Origin: Dyadobacter endophyticus
Lineage (GTDB): Bacteria; Bacteroidota; Bacteroidia; Cytophagales; Spirosomataceae
Direction of reading: 5' to 3'
Length of the DNA: 64,000 bases
Assembly (NCBI RefSeq): GCF_014641595.1
Contig: NZ_BMIA01000005.1
Span: 124,001 to 188,000, forward strand
The position numbers and the translations under genes were made by a program. Shown piece by piece: positions 9,501 to 17,021 of the stretch. The notes below the pieces were generated by a model. That model was not told the DNA's origin. It ran no database searches and saw only the letters and a list, made by a program, of their open reading frames with translations. The stretch's first letter is position 1. Every line of letters starts with the position of its first letter.

Positions 9501-9915
9501 CCGTCCGTGCTCTGGCTCCCGGCTTGTCTCCAACCGTCAGAAAATAAGCGCCTTCGTCCGAGTAAAAACTATAATAGGGATTCATGCGAGCACTCATGGG
9601 CCGGTATAACAGCGAATCGCTCGCGCCATCGTTCGGAACCGCATAAAAAACAATTTCCTGATTGGCCGTGCTGACAATGGACACTTCTTTGCCGCGTCGC
9701 CACAATTGAAATTTCTCCGGCGAACCGGTTGGAAACCCTTTGGGCAGAGATGAGAACGAAACCCTGTGCAGCCCCTTTTTCTGGATGCCTATTCTTACAT
9801 AAGGCTTGCCGTAGTTAATCCAGCTGTTTGAATACGGAGCGCCCCATTGAGCCTGCAAGTGATGGCCAATCAGCAAAACAAAGGCAAATAGCCCTAACCT
9901 AATGAAGTCCCTCAT
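6589..9915 (-). CDS. C25 (gingipain/PorU-like) cysteine peptidase with T9SS sorting domain
   Basis: 1108 residues with a signal peptide (MRDFIRLGLFAFVLLIGHHLQAQ). The caspase-like C25 core shows the catalytic histidine in TFFGHGSP (His614) and the catalytic cysteine in YFNGCGVGN (Cys648). The N-terminal third is all-beta and resembles the domains before the catalytic core in PorU. After the core come a CARDB/Ig-like region (about 740-950) and a C-terminal type A sorting domain beginning near VVSPNPATSYLRFEL. PorU is the sortase that cuts sorting domains off T9SS cargo and links cargo to A-LPS. This protein matches what is often annotated as a second PorU-like sortase, but it could also be a secreted gingipain-type protease, and the sorting domain of its own fits either. 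It ends 36 bp from the convergent FG-GAP gene. Confidence 0.88.
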   Translation of the reverse strand: MRDFIRLGLFAFVLLIGHHLQAQWGAPYSNSWINYGKPYVRIGIQKKGLHRVSFSSLPKGFPTGSPEKFQLWRRGKEVSIVSTANQEIVFYAVPNDGASDSLLYRPMSARMNPYYSFYSDEGAYFLTVGDKPGARARTADQLNGASAPVVTHHHELFTKIFQQDYSLGTNYPINPGFFNSYFELGASRTGQVYSEGKEAIIDYKLNDFANNAGNPRIKLLLHGRSKNSRKFEFHIGRNKNALRLVNALDNAGFAGIEYAFEIKPEDMDPEKKGMLAIRSVSGDHLERFSIAYYSIEYPQTLKIGSQPDKEFRLAPVSDKWSSIPVKGVPVQFTFIDISNADSPVLLKRAGDNLMIPRQPNRSLVLLATDEITDINASKIREVRFEKYDPKSANYIIITTAALREGAASYADYRASSAGGNFKSAIFEIQDLYDQFNYGEPSPVAIKKFMSYMLSDGIKDKYLFLIGKSITQNERMVRELPGEVPTIGFPGSDALLVEGIAGGAVNTPVIPVGRLSAVINQNIADYLQKVKAYEATGPEESGWRKKVLHLSGGKTTSEIVQLRDYLRALEPMVQKGIVGGTVKSYVKHQPTQEVETVDIAADVNEGVGMITFFGHGSPIITDPNIGHVRDATRGYHNLNKYPIMYFNGCGVGNVFCNRFNPTPANPKSSDRITLTLDWLVAPDRGAIAVIASSFESFVSPGIAYLHSLYHHMFENPATASLPIGKIQLAVANDILSKYKDQYNIAYVHQSLLQGDPALRLFTAAEPDYAVQSEEGITLLSDSGNKTIGESDSLRVSIALTNLGRFAAGQTVPLEVVCSGTKATFSRKVEVKSFAARHVLQISFPNRKDVKYIKVQIDPGQTLKELTRDNNVSELHIDWEFVKNISLFSNKAVKDYIPPLLSVKVNDQPLKQGEPVWPEPGISITLSDDRQLASDTALVDLFIKSCTTDACEFERVSYKGSNATLIASGRELKCVYPTQLGPGVYEMLVNAKDLAGNAVVQPYRMRFEIAKPEEMRYSLVVSPNPATSYLRFELKTTKSLPIKEVRYLIYDQRGIELDDKTLTISGGASTTEWYWQRRELSAGVYTYKVCLIGEKAKILGVETGRVVFVP

Positions 9916-10162
9916 GTTCGAGAATGTCTATTAAATCCTAAATAAACATTCGGCGACGGCTCCACCCATATATATCCAGCAAGCGTACCATGCGGGTGAG
10001 TGACTGGAAATTCCGGCTATCCTGAACTTGTCGTAGTTTTGTTAAAATAATTCTACTCCTTAATTCGGCAGGGGGCATCTAACTCATTGGCTCTTGAAAA
10101 TGTATAATTTGTGGCACAGGATTTGATTGTCATACCTCAGCATAAATTCAACCACAAGACCG

Positions 10163-10444
10163 ATGGATACTTTTAAGTTCATGAAAGACGATTGGGTGAA
10201 AGAAAAAGGCGGGAGCCAGCTGATGCAGGTTGACGAATATCAGGTCGTCGAAACCACTGCCAGTCAGAACGGATCGACTTCTCTTCCTCTCACCCGGCGG
10301 ATTTTCAGTGGAAAGGTTTGGTGTACCTGGGTTAATAAGAACAAAGCCGTGGTCACACAGCCATTTTGGGAAGACGACCTGGAACCGGCCACCTACCGCC
10401 AGGCCGAGATCCACGCCTATCCTTCTCTAAACCAAACACTTTAA
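10163..10444 (+). CDS. Small DUF2158/YodC-like protein
   Basis: 93 residues when started at the ATG at 10163 (MDTFKFMKDDWVKEKGG). An in-frame ATG at 10127 exists, but the extension has no family-like sequence. The layout, a short DWVKEKGGSQLMQV strand, a central variable part, then SGKVWCTWVNKNKAV and a final FWEDDLEPA, resembles the small beta-barrel DUF2158 family, which has a similar gap between a K-GG start and a W-rich end. The function is unknown. It stands alone, divergent from the C25 peptidase gene, and ends at a strong bidirectional terminator. Confidence 0.6.
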   Translation: MDTFKFMKDDWVKEKGGSQLMQVDEYQVVETTASQNGSTSLPLTRRIFSGKVWCTWVNKNKAVVTQPFWEDDLEPATYRQAEIHAYPSLNQTL

Positions 10445-10470
10445 TCCCGAGAAGTCGTTTCTCTCTTCCC

Positions 10471-10522
10471 GACATTACGTAAAAAAGCCCGGAAATGGTT
10501 CCGGGCTTTTTTACGTAATGTC
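10471..10522. terminator. 24-bp perfect bidirectional terminator hairpin
   Basis: Arms 10471-10494 and 10499-10522 are perfectly complementary over 24 bp around an ATGG loop, with A6 and T6 tracts inside the stem. It separates the converging DUF2158-like gene and the proline-rich exported protein gene and would stop transcripts from both sides. Confidence 0.9.
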
Positions 10523-10530
10523 ACCTGGTG

Positions 10531-10890
10531 TCAGGGCTTTCTGGCTGGGTCGGTTTGAGGCTGCGGTGAGGTAGTATCACCGGTTTCTACGGTTCCTTTG
10601 CGGTTCTTACGGCGTTCCGAGCGGTCTTTTCGCTTATTGTCAGCGGGCATCAGCGTGTCTCGTATGACCGCTCCCGAACTTTTTTGTCCTTTGATAAGCG
10701 TATCTTCGGATGGCACCTGGGCTGGCCGGGCTGGGGATTGTGGCGAATTGAATTCAGGCTTCGTTTCAGGTGCTGTCGTTGGGGCAGGACTTGTTTGCGG
10801 TACTGGCTGTGGCGCGGGTGTAGCCGGGTTCTGTGCAAATGCTCCGGTAATCCCGAGTAGCATTGTGAATATGCATGCAAGATATTTCAT
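10531..10890 (-). CDS. Exported proline/threonine-rich hypothetical protein
   Basis: 119 residues. A signal peptide (MKYLACIFTMLLGITGAFAQ) precedes a low-complexity tail rich in Pro, Ala, Thr and Gln (NPATPAPQPVPQTSPAPTTA), then a basic stretch (NKRKDRSERRKNRK) and another polar end. No domain is recognisable. It is probably periplasmic or attached to the cell envelope as an extended linker-like protein. No cysteine follows the cleavage site, so it is not a lipoprotein. Coding is supported by the signal peptide and the terminator placed directly after the stop. Confidence 0.65.
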   Translation of the reverse strand: MKYLACIFTMLLGITGAFAQNPATPAPQPVPQTSPAPTTAPETKPEFNSPQSPARPAQVPSEDTLIKGQKSSGAVIRDTLMPADNKRKDRSERRKNRKGTVETGDTTSPQPQTDPARKP

Positions 10891-11093
10891 CGTTCATTCT
10901 GGTTTAGTGAACAAAAGTTACCCATAACTTAGGTGCCTGCTTGCACTAAAAGCGTTCCAGAAGCCAGCCAGCTGCCCGGCTACGGCCCATCCCCAAAATG
11001 CGTACCGATCTACCCAAAATGGGCGATAAACCGTTGGGTAAGTGATGGTTTTGGAATGAAACTTTTATTTTGAAATACTTCGCATTCAATTTC

Positions 11094-13034
11094 CTAACTA
11101 TATACTCTTTTCATCCGGATTTTCTGGCTAGGTGTCAGTACCAGGGGCACCTTCTCTACCTTCACCGAACTGCTGTCGAGCCCAAACCATTTATCTTCCG
11201 AAGTGGTGGTGCTTTTAATTCCGAAATATATTTTCATAATCAGCTCCTCCATGAAAGGCAGATTGTTTTCCAGTGCCAAATAACGCTCGAGTACGATGAA
11301 ACGGAAGTCACCTGTGATATTTTGCCGGCTCAATGACTCGTATCGGCTGGTAATATCCACCTCCTTGTTGAGCACCATATCTTCCACCACTTTACGGAAG
11401 AAAAGGTTAATGCGCTGCTCGATCCGGAAGCCGAGACGGAACGTCACTTTGATCACATCGTCCTCCGCCAGGATATTCACATGGTAGTCCATTGTGTAAG
11501 GTTCGTCGGTGGTTTCCACGTGCACAAACCAGTAAATATCAGCACGTTTCGGACGTTTATAGAAGATTGAATAAATGATTTTGGTCTCGATCTCGCTCTC
11601 GCGCGCCGCATTCGACATGAATATTAAGTGTGTCGAATATTTAGGTATGCTAATGTCGTTACTCAGTTCTTTCAGCTTACCGATGTATTTTTCCAGGCTT
11701 TCAAATTCCGTCAGGCGCAGCTTGATATAGTACGCTTTCAGCCAAACGGCAATCACCATCCCAATGACGGTTGCCAGTACGAGCGATACCCAGCCGCCAT
11801 GTGTGAATTTCAACAGGTTGGCGGCGAGAAATGAACCTTCAATGGCCAGGTAAATGACCAGAAAAACGGCTACCATCCATTTGCTTACCCGTTTTACATA
11901 CAAGTACACCGACATTAGGATCGTGGTCATGATCATCGTGAGGGTGATCGCAAGCCCATACGCGGCTTCCATATACGAGGATTCCTTGAAATACAATACA
12001 ATGCCGATACAACCTGCCCAAAGCAGCCAGTTCACGCTCGGCACATATAGCTGGCCCTTCTTGTCGCTCGGGTAAACGAGTCTTACTTTTGGCCAGAAAT
12101 TAAGACGGATAGCCTCCGAAATGAGTGTAAAGGAGCCGGTTATCAAAGCCTGGCTGGCAATAATGGCAGCCATTGTCGCGATACCGATCCCGGGTAACAG
12201 CCACCAGTCGGGCATGATTTCATAAAAAGGCTTCCGCCCATTCAACAGATCGCCTGAATGTACGATAAGCCATGCTCCCTGACCGAAATAGTTGAGGATC
12301 AAACAGGTTTTTACAAAAACCCAGCTGATTCGGATATTGCCCCGTCCGCAGTGTCCGAGGTCGCTATACAACGCCTCCGCGCCTGTTGTACAAAGGAAAA
12401 CGGCGCCAAGCATCCAGAAACCGCCAGTATGGTTCGCGAGCAGTTGGTAGGCATAAACCGGACTGAGCGATTTCATGATCTCGGGATGATCGATCACTTG
12501 CGAAACACCCAACACGGCCAGCATCACGAACCAAATCATCATCACGGGACCAAATGCACGTCCTACGATGGTTGTTCCAAATACCTGAATGATGAACAGC
12601 AGCGTCAGAATGCCGATCACGATCGGTATCGTCTGAATGTCGGGATAAAGTATACGCAAGCCTTCCACGGCCGACGATACCGAAATGGGTGGAGTGATGA
12701 TCCCGTCGGCCAGCAAGGTACTTGCGCCGATGATGGCTGGAACCGTCAGCCACGCTGCCCGCCGCCGTACCAGGGCGAATAACGCGAGGATCCCGCCTTC
12801 ACCCTTGTTGTCGGCCCTGAGAATCAGGATCACATACTTGATGGTCGTTTGTAACGTAAGCGTCCAGAATATACACGACACGGCACCGTACACTACATCA
12901 TTCGTAATTTTATTGGTACCGATTACGGCCTGCATTACGTAAAGGGGAGATGTACCGATATCTCCGTAAATAATCCCTAATGCGACTAAAAGGCCGGCAG
13001 CCGATGCTTTATCCAGGTGTTTATGCGAACCCAT
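11094..13034 (-). CDS. kup: Kup-family low-affinity potassium transporter
   Basis: 646 residues, the usual length for Kup/HAK/KT proteins. The start has the family signature ALGIIYGDIGTSPLYV, followed by about 12 membrane helices (for example GEGGILALFALVRRR, ADGIITPPISVSSAVEG and GSFTLISEAIRLNFWPKVR) and a roughly 180-residue cytoplasmic C-terminal domain. It imports potassium with protons at the inner membrane. It follows the epimerase-like gene's start region divergently by strand layout only, with a 53-bp gap to the gene ending at 13088, and no regulatory RNA is seen upstream. Confidence 0.96.
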   Translation of the reverse strand: MGSHKHLDKASAAGLLVALGIIYGDIGTSPLYVMQAVIGTNKITNDVVYGAVSCIFWTLTLQTTIKYVILILRADNKGEGGILALFALVRRRAAWLTVPAIIGASTLLADGIITPPISVSSAVEGLRILYPDIQTIPIVIGILTLLFIIQVFGTTIVGRAFGPVMMIWFVMLAVLGVSQVIDHPEIMKSLSPVYAYQLLANHTGGFWMLGAVFLCTTGAEALYSDLGHCGRGNIRISWVFVKTCLILNYFGQGAWLIVHSGDLLNGRKPFYEIMPDWWLLPGIGIATMAAIIASQALITGSFTLISEAIRLNFWPKVRLVYPSDKKGQLYVPSVNWLLWAGCIGIVLYFKESSYMEAAYGLAITLTMIMTTILMSVYLYVKRVSKWMVAVFLVIYLAIEGSFLAANLLKFTHGGWVSLVLATVIGMVIAVWLKAYYIKLRLTEFESLEKYIGKLKELSNDISIPKYSTHLIFMSNAARESEIETKIIYSIFYKRPKRADIYWFVHVETTDEPYTMDYHVNILAEDDVIKVTFRLGFRIEQRINLFFRKVVEDMVLNKEVDITSRYESLSRQNITGDFRFIVLERYLALENNLPFMEELIMKIYFGIKSTTTSEDKWFGLDSSSVKVEKVPLVLTPSQKIRMKRVYS

Positions 13035-13087
13035 TGACTAGTTTGTTGAAATGCGGTGCGAATTTAGAAAAATCCGGCCGCTCTACG

Positions 13088-14059
13088 TTAAAAGGTGTAA
13101 AAGTCGTAAGTCACCTTCCATTTGATCTCCTGCCCCGGCTGGGCGGCGATCCTAATGTAAGGCTCTGGACAGGACGTGGTTGGGCAGGCCCAGTAAACCA
13201 GCTTTTCGAGCGGCTGATCGCAGGTAATCCTCACACCTGCCTTCGTTTTGGTATTCTCAATGCGGATATCGTAATCCTTCGCCGTAGGTCCGAAACCCTG
13301 CAAACCGGCGCTGAAAACCTGGTCGCCCCTGACAACCTCCCGCGAGTAGTTCAGCATTTTGCCATTTGCATTGATAATGCTCCCGAAACCTTTGCCCTCA
13401 CCCTTCACTTCAAAAGGGAACACAATGCGGATATTCTCGTTCGACGGCTCGTTGTCGATCATGAAAAAGTTGTGGTTATAGGTGCTTGCCACAATGGGTT
13501 TGGAGCCGGTGTTTTTTAAAGTGTGTTCCAAAACGAGCTGCGGTTTGCCTTTTACGAGTTTTAAAGTCTTGAGATAATTGTAGCCATAACCAGTCTCATC
13601 TTTTAATTCATGGGCAAAAGCAACCTGGTCCTTGCCTTTCGTTACCGACCATTTGCCAGGATTTTTAATCGTATAATTCGTCGCGAACGAATACTTTTTG
13701 TCATCGGGCTTAGTCAAAACACCTACGCCGATCTTCACGAATTGCTCCCCTGGTTGGGTCTCGTCGAAATTCAATGGCGTAAACTCTTCCACCGGCCCCA
13801 TAATCGCGTCGTGCAATTTGGGGTCATAAGGTGCCTGGTTCCATGCGCCGAAGTAAGTATGGCCCTTGTACTCCAAACTGGGCACCACACCCGCCCAATC
13901 GAATCGCACACCACGGTAATAGCCTTCATTCGCATCCGGCAGATAGAGCTTGGCTTTGATTAACCCGTTGGATATATCGGTTTCGGGGAAGTCGGCAACC
14001 GTAAATGCGGCTATACCGAGGGATAGCAAAGCAGAAAACAGCGTAACGATCTTTTTCAT
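13088..14059 (-). CDS. Exported aldose-1-epimerase-like beta-sandwich protein
   Basis: 323 residues with a signal peptide (MKKIVTLFSALLSLGIAAFT). The strand-rich sequence, with GYYRGVRFDWAGVVPSLEYKG, LVLEHTLKNTGSKPI and a YNHNFFMID segment in the middle, resembles galactose-mutarotase-type folds that act on sugars. The paired acid/base histidine and glutamate of true mutarotases cannot be placed with certainty by eye, so catalysis is not claimed. It lies between kup and the molybdenum hydroxylase pair, separated from the latter by a terminator. Confidence 0.55.
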   Translation of the reverse strand: MKKIVTLFSALLSLGIAAFTVADFPETDISNGLIKAKLYLPDANEGYYRGVRFDWAGVVPSLEYKGHTYFGAWNQAPYDPKLHDAIMGPVEEFTPLNFDETQPGEQFVKIGVGVLTKPDDKKYSFATNYTIKNPGKWSVTKGKDQVAFAHELKDETGYGYNYLKTLKLVKGKPQLVLEHTLKNTGSKPIVASTYNHNFFMIDNEPSNENIRIVFPFEVKGEGKGFGSIINANGKMLNYSREVVRGDQVFSAGLQGFGPTAKDYDIRIENTKTKAGVRITCDQPLEKLVYWACPTTSCPEPYIRIAAQPGQEIKWKVTYDFYTF

Positions 14060-14095
14060 TTGTATTTCAATGGTTTAGGAAGAACGTAAATAAAA

Positions 14096-14137
14096 ACAGT
14101 AAGATAAAAATGCGGTATCACATTTTCACCTTACTGT
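14096..14137 (-). terminator. Terminator after the molybdenum hydroxylase operon
   Basis: Outer 8-bp arms (14096-14103 and 14130-14137) plus an inner 6-bp stem (14107-14112 with 14121-14126) form an interrupted hairpin. On the minus strand it is followed by a T-rich run. It lies between the oxidoreductase stop at 14162 and the next start at 14059. Confidence 0.6.
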
Positions 14138-14161
14138 CTTACAATTTGCAATATTTAATAC

Positions 14162-16306
14162 TTACGAAATCCCTTTAAATGCCTCTTCATTAATAAAAGG
14201 CTGATTCCGAAGCCGTTGCTTGGTGGCTTTGTAGAACGCATTGGCTACCGCACCTCCGGCAGGAGGCAATGCCGGTTCTCCGAGGCCGGTCGGCGATATA
14301 CCGTTATCCACAAAATGCACATCCACCTCGGGAATTTCGTTCATACGGATCAGCCGGAAGCCGTTGAAGTTGCTCTGGTCCGGCGTGCCTCCTTTGAAAG
14401 TCATATTGCCGTACATCGCATGGCCGATTCCGTCCACCACTCCGCCGCGTACCTGCTGCAACGAGCCGCTTTTATTGATCACAATACCGCAATCGACCGC
14501 CGCAATAATGTTCTTCAATGCAGGCTTGCCTTTCTCAACCACCACTTCCCCTACCTGCGCCACATACGACCTGTGCGAGAAATAAACGGAAAAGCCTTGA
14601 TGAACGCCTTTCTTTTTGCCCCAGTTGCTTTTCTCCGCTGCCAGCTTGATCACCGCGATCATCCGGTCGACATCATATTTTACCTCACCAGCCGGTGATT
14701 TTTTAGCCTTTTCCAAAAGTGCAAGCCTGAATTCCACCGGGTCTTTGCCAGCCGCCTCAGCCACTTCATCAATAAACGACTGCTCGGCATAGGCCAGGAA
14801 GTTGGTAATAGGAGCGCGCCACGGGCCGGTCGTGATCGCAGATTTATGCTCCACGGAGTCAATCAGCAGGTTGTCGACAGAGCCCGACGGGAAGTTATCC
14901 TCCCGGGTAGGATTACCCGAGTTAATGCCGACACCACGTAGCTTGTAGCCGATCAGTTCATTGTTTTTATCCAATGCAGCCTCAAAACGGTAACGAACGG
15001 CGGGGCGGTAAGTACCGCCGGTCATGTCGTCTTCCCGCGTCCAGATTACCTTCACAGGTGCTTTTACCAGTTTAGAAACGTGCACGGCTTCAATAGCAAA
15101 GTCGGCCGAAAGCCGGCGACCGAATCCGCCTCCCTGCCGTGTGATTTCGACAGTGATTTTTTCTGGAGGCAGGCCGGTGATTTTGGCCGCTTCCCCGCGT
15201 GCGCGGTCGGGTGTCTGCGTAGGGCCTACAAGCTCCACGCCGTCCTCTCGTACGTGCGCGAAGAAGTTCATTGGCTCCAATGGGCTGTGAGGCAGGAACG
15301 GGCATTGGTATTCTGCCTTGATAACCTTGGCAGCGCTCTTGAATGCCGCTTCCACATCTCCGTTTTTACGGCGGACAGTCGCTTCGCCATTATCCATCAG
15401 GTTAGAGAAAATACGGTTGTGGTCTTCCGAGCTTTCGAGGTCGGCTGCTTTTTCGTACTCGATTTTGAGTACCTCGCGTGCTTTTTTGCATTGCCAGGTC
15501 GATTTACCGACTACCGCCACACTGTTTTCGAAAGTAACCACGTCCACAATACCCGGCATTGCCTTCGCAGCCGCCGAGTCCACCGATTTTAATTTAAACC
15601 CAAAGGCTTTTGGCCGCTGAATAATTGCGAAAAGCATTCCCTCGCGATAGAAATCAAGGCCAAAAAGCGGCTTGCCCGTTGCGATATTCTTGTTGTCAAC
15701 ATTCCTGACCGACTGGCCGATCAGTCTGAATGTCTTTTCGTCTTTCAGTTTAATGTCCGTTGGCGCGGTTAGCTTGCCGGCTGCCTCCGCAAATTCGCCA
15801 TAGCTAGCCGACTTACCCGATGCTTTGTGAAGCAACTTGCTATCCGCAGTGGTGATTTCCGAAGCCGGAACACCCCATTTGGCCGCTGCTGCATTCACGA
15901 GCAGGAAACGCGCCGTCGCGCCCGCCTTGCGCAGGCGCTCCCACGAATGCGGAACGGCACCGCTACCGCCCGTTACCTGGCGTTCAAACTGTGCGCTATC
16001 CAATTTGCCTTGTACCGTTTTTACGAGTTTCCAGTCGGCGTCCAGCTCTTCGGCAACCACCATAGGAAATGCCGTTTTAATACCCTGCCCGATTTCCGGG
16101 TTTGGAGAAACGATGGTAATGCTGTTGTCCGAACTGATTGACAAATAGCTATTGAACTTCACCGATCCCGCGGCGATCTGCTGAGCGTCGACCACCACTG
16201 GTGCTGCCGTCGAGTCCGACCAGTTAAAACCCAGGAACAAACCGCCACCGGCCGCTGCCGCGATCTTCATGAAGTCGCGACGCGATGCTTGATTGATTGT
16301 GCTCAT
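14162..16306 (-). CDS. Molybdopterin-binding subunit of a xanthine-dehydrogenase-family oxidoreductase (IorB-like)
   Basis: 714 residues. Large subunit of a periplasmic molybdenum hydroxylase that would hydroxylate an aldehyde or N-heterocycle. A twin-arginine signal (SRRDFMKIAAAAGGGLFLGF) shows folded export. Two molybdopterin-binding domains follow, with GGFGRRL and the C-terminal GLGEP motif (near residue 677) whose Glu is the catalytic base in this family. The single-chain layout with an N-terminal Tat signal matches isoquinoline 1-oxidoreductase beta subunits rather than cytoplasmic XdhB. The substrate is unknown. It follows the 2Fe-2S subunit by 2 bp. No xdhC-type maturation gene is in the window. 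Confidence 0.92.
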   Translation of the reverse strand: MSTINQASRRDFMKIAAAAGGGLFLGFNWSDSTAAPVVVDAQQIAAGSVKFNSYLSISSDNSITIVSPNPEIGQGIKTAFPMVVAEELDADWKLVKTVQGKLDSAQFERQVTGGSGAVPHSWERLRKAGATARFLLVNAAAAKWGVPASEITTADSKLLHKASGKSASYGEFAEAAGKLTAPTDIKLKDEKTFRLIGQSVRNVDNKNIATGKPLFGLDFYREGMLFAIIQRPKAFGFKLKSVDSAAAKAMPGIVDVVTFENSVAVVGKSTWQCKKAREVLKIEYEKAADLESSEDHNRIFSNLMDNGEATVRRKNGDVEAAFKSAAKVIKAEYQCPFLPHSPLEPMNFFAHVREDGVELVGPTQTPDRARGEAAKITGLPPEKITVEITRQGGGFGRRLSADFAIEAVHVSKLVKAPVKVIWTREDDMTGGTYRPAVRYRFEAALDKNNELIGYKLRGVGINSGNPTREDNFPSGSVDNLLIDSVEHKSAITTGPWRAPITNFLAYAEQSFIDEVAEAAGKDPVEFRLALLEKAKKSPAGEVKYDVDRMIAVIKLAAEKSNWGKKKGVHQGFSVYFSHRSYVAQVGEVVVEKGKPALKNIIAAVDCGIVINKSGSLQQVRGGVVDGIGHAMYGNMTFKGGTPDQSNFNGFRLIRMNEIPEVDVHFVDNGISPTGLGEPALPPAGGAVANAFYKATKQRLRNQPFINEEAFKGIS

Positions 16307-16308
16307 GG

Positions 16309-16770
16309 TCAGTTGGTTTTAGTGGCTGCTACTTTCACTGCCTCGCGTATGCGGTGGTAAGTTCCGCAACGGCACAGGTTGCCGCTCATCGCCCCGACGA
16401 TTTCTTCTTCGGTCGGTTTGGGTTTTTCTTTGAGGAACGCCGCGGCGGTCATGATCTGGCCGGCCTGGCAATAGCCGCATTGCGCTACATCCACCTCGTC
16501 CCAGGCTTTCTGAACCGGGTGGTCGCCTTTTTCGGATAGTCCCTCGATTGTCGTCACTTTCGCCTTACCTACCGATGATACCGGTAACACACAGGAACGG
16601 ACCGCCTTGCCATCGAGGTGAACCGTACAGGCACCGCATTGGGCGATCCCGCATCCGTATTTGGTACCCACAAGGCCCAGATTGTCGCGCAATACCCACA
16701 GCAGCGGAGTGTCGCCCTCCACATCTGCGCTGTATGCACGGTTGTTGATTGATAATTTGAACAATGCCAT
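16309..16770 (-). CDS. 2Fe-2S subunit of the molybdenum hydroxylase (IorA-like)
   Basis: 153 residues from the ATG at 16770 ([13 protein letters not shown]); the frame reaches 16830 but the extension is not family-like. The plant-ferredoxin-type cluster is held by Cys40, Cys45, Cys48 and Cys60 ([11 protein letters not shown]), and the second cluster by Cys98, Cys101, Cys133 and Cys135 (QCGYCQAGQ and GNLCRCGTY). It passes electrons from the molybdenum centre to an external acceptor, often a cytochrome. It has no signal of its own, so it is probably exported in complex with the Tat-bearing subunit. Confidence 0.94.
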   Translation of the reverse strand: MALFKLSINNRAYSADVEGDTPLLWVLRDNLGLVGTKYGCGIAQCGACTVHLDGKAVRSCVLPVSSVGKAKVTTIEGLSEKGDHPVQKAWDEVDVAQCGYCQAGQIMTAAAFLKEKPKPTEEEIVGAMSGNLCRCGTYHRIREAVKVAATKTN

Positions 16771-17021
16771 GGTGAATAAATTGAGTTTAGAAATAATCGC
16801 GTGAGGGCAGCAGATACCTAAATTAGTCAAATTGTGGCAAAGTTGCTTGTTATCACAGGATTATCCCACTAGAAGTATACGATTTCAAAAGTTTACTTTT
16901 CTCAACCGGTGGATACAACGGCGTGAACAGCTTTCAGTGTCCATACAAAAAACCGAAATTCATTCATTCTAACGCATTTTTGGTTACTTAGAATAATGTT
17001 AGTTAACTCCCTTCCATCGCT

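Noticed and set aside
10991-11041. Repeated CCCAAAATG and a 7-bp inverted repeat near the end of kup
   Set aside because: Too short and imperfect to support a terminator or operator.
12258-12782. Open frames opposite kup (also 12364-12753 in another minus frame)
   Set aside because: They overlap a clear Kup protein and show no family features.
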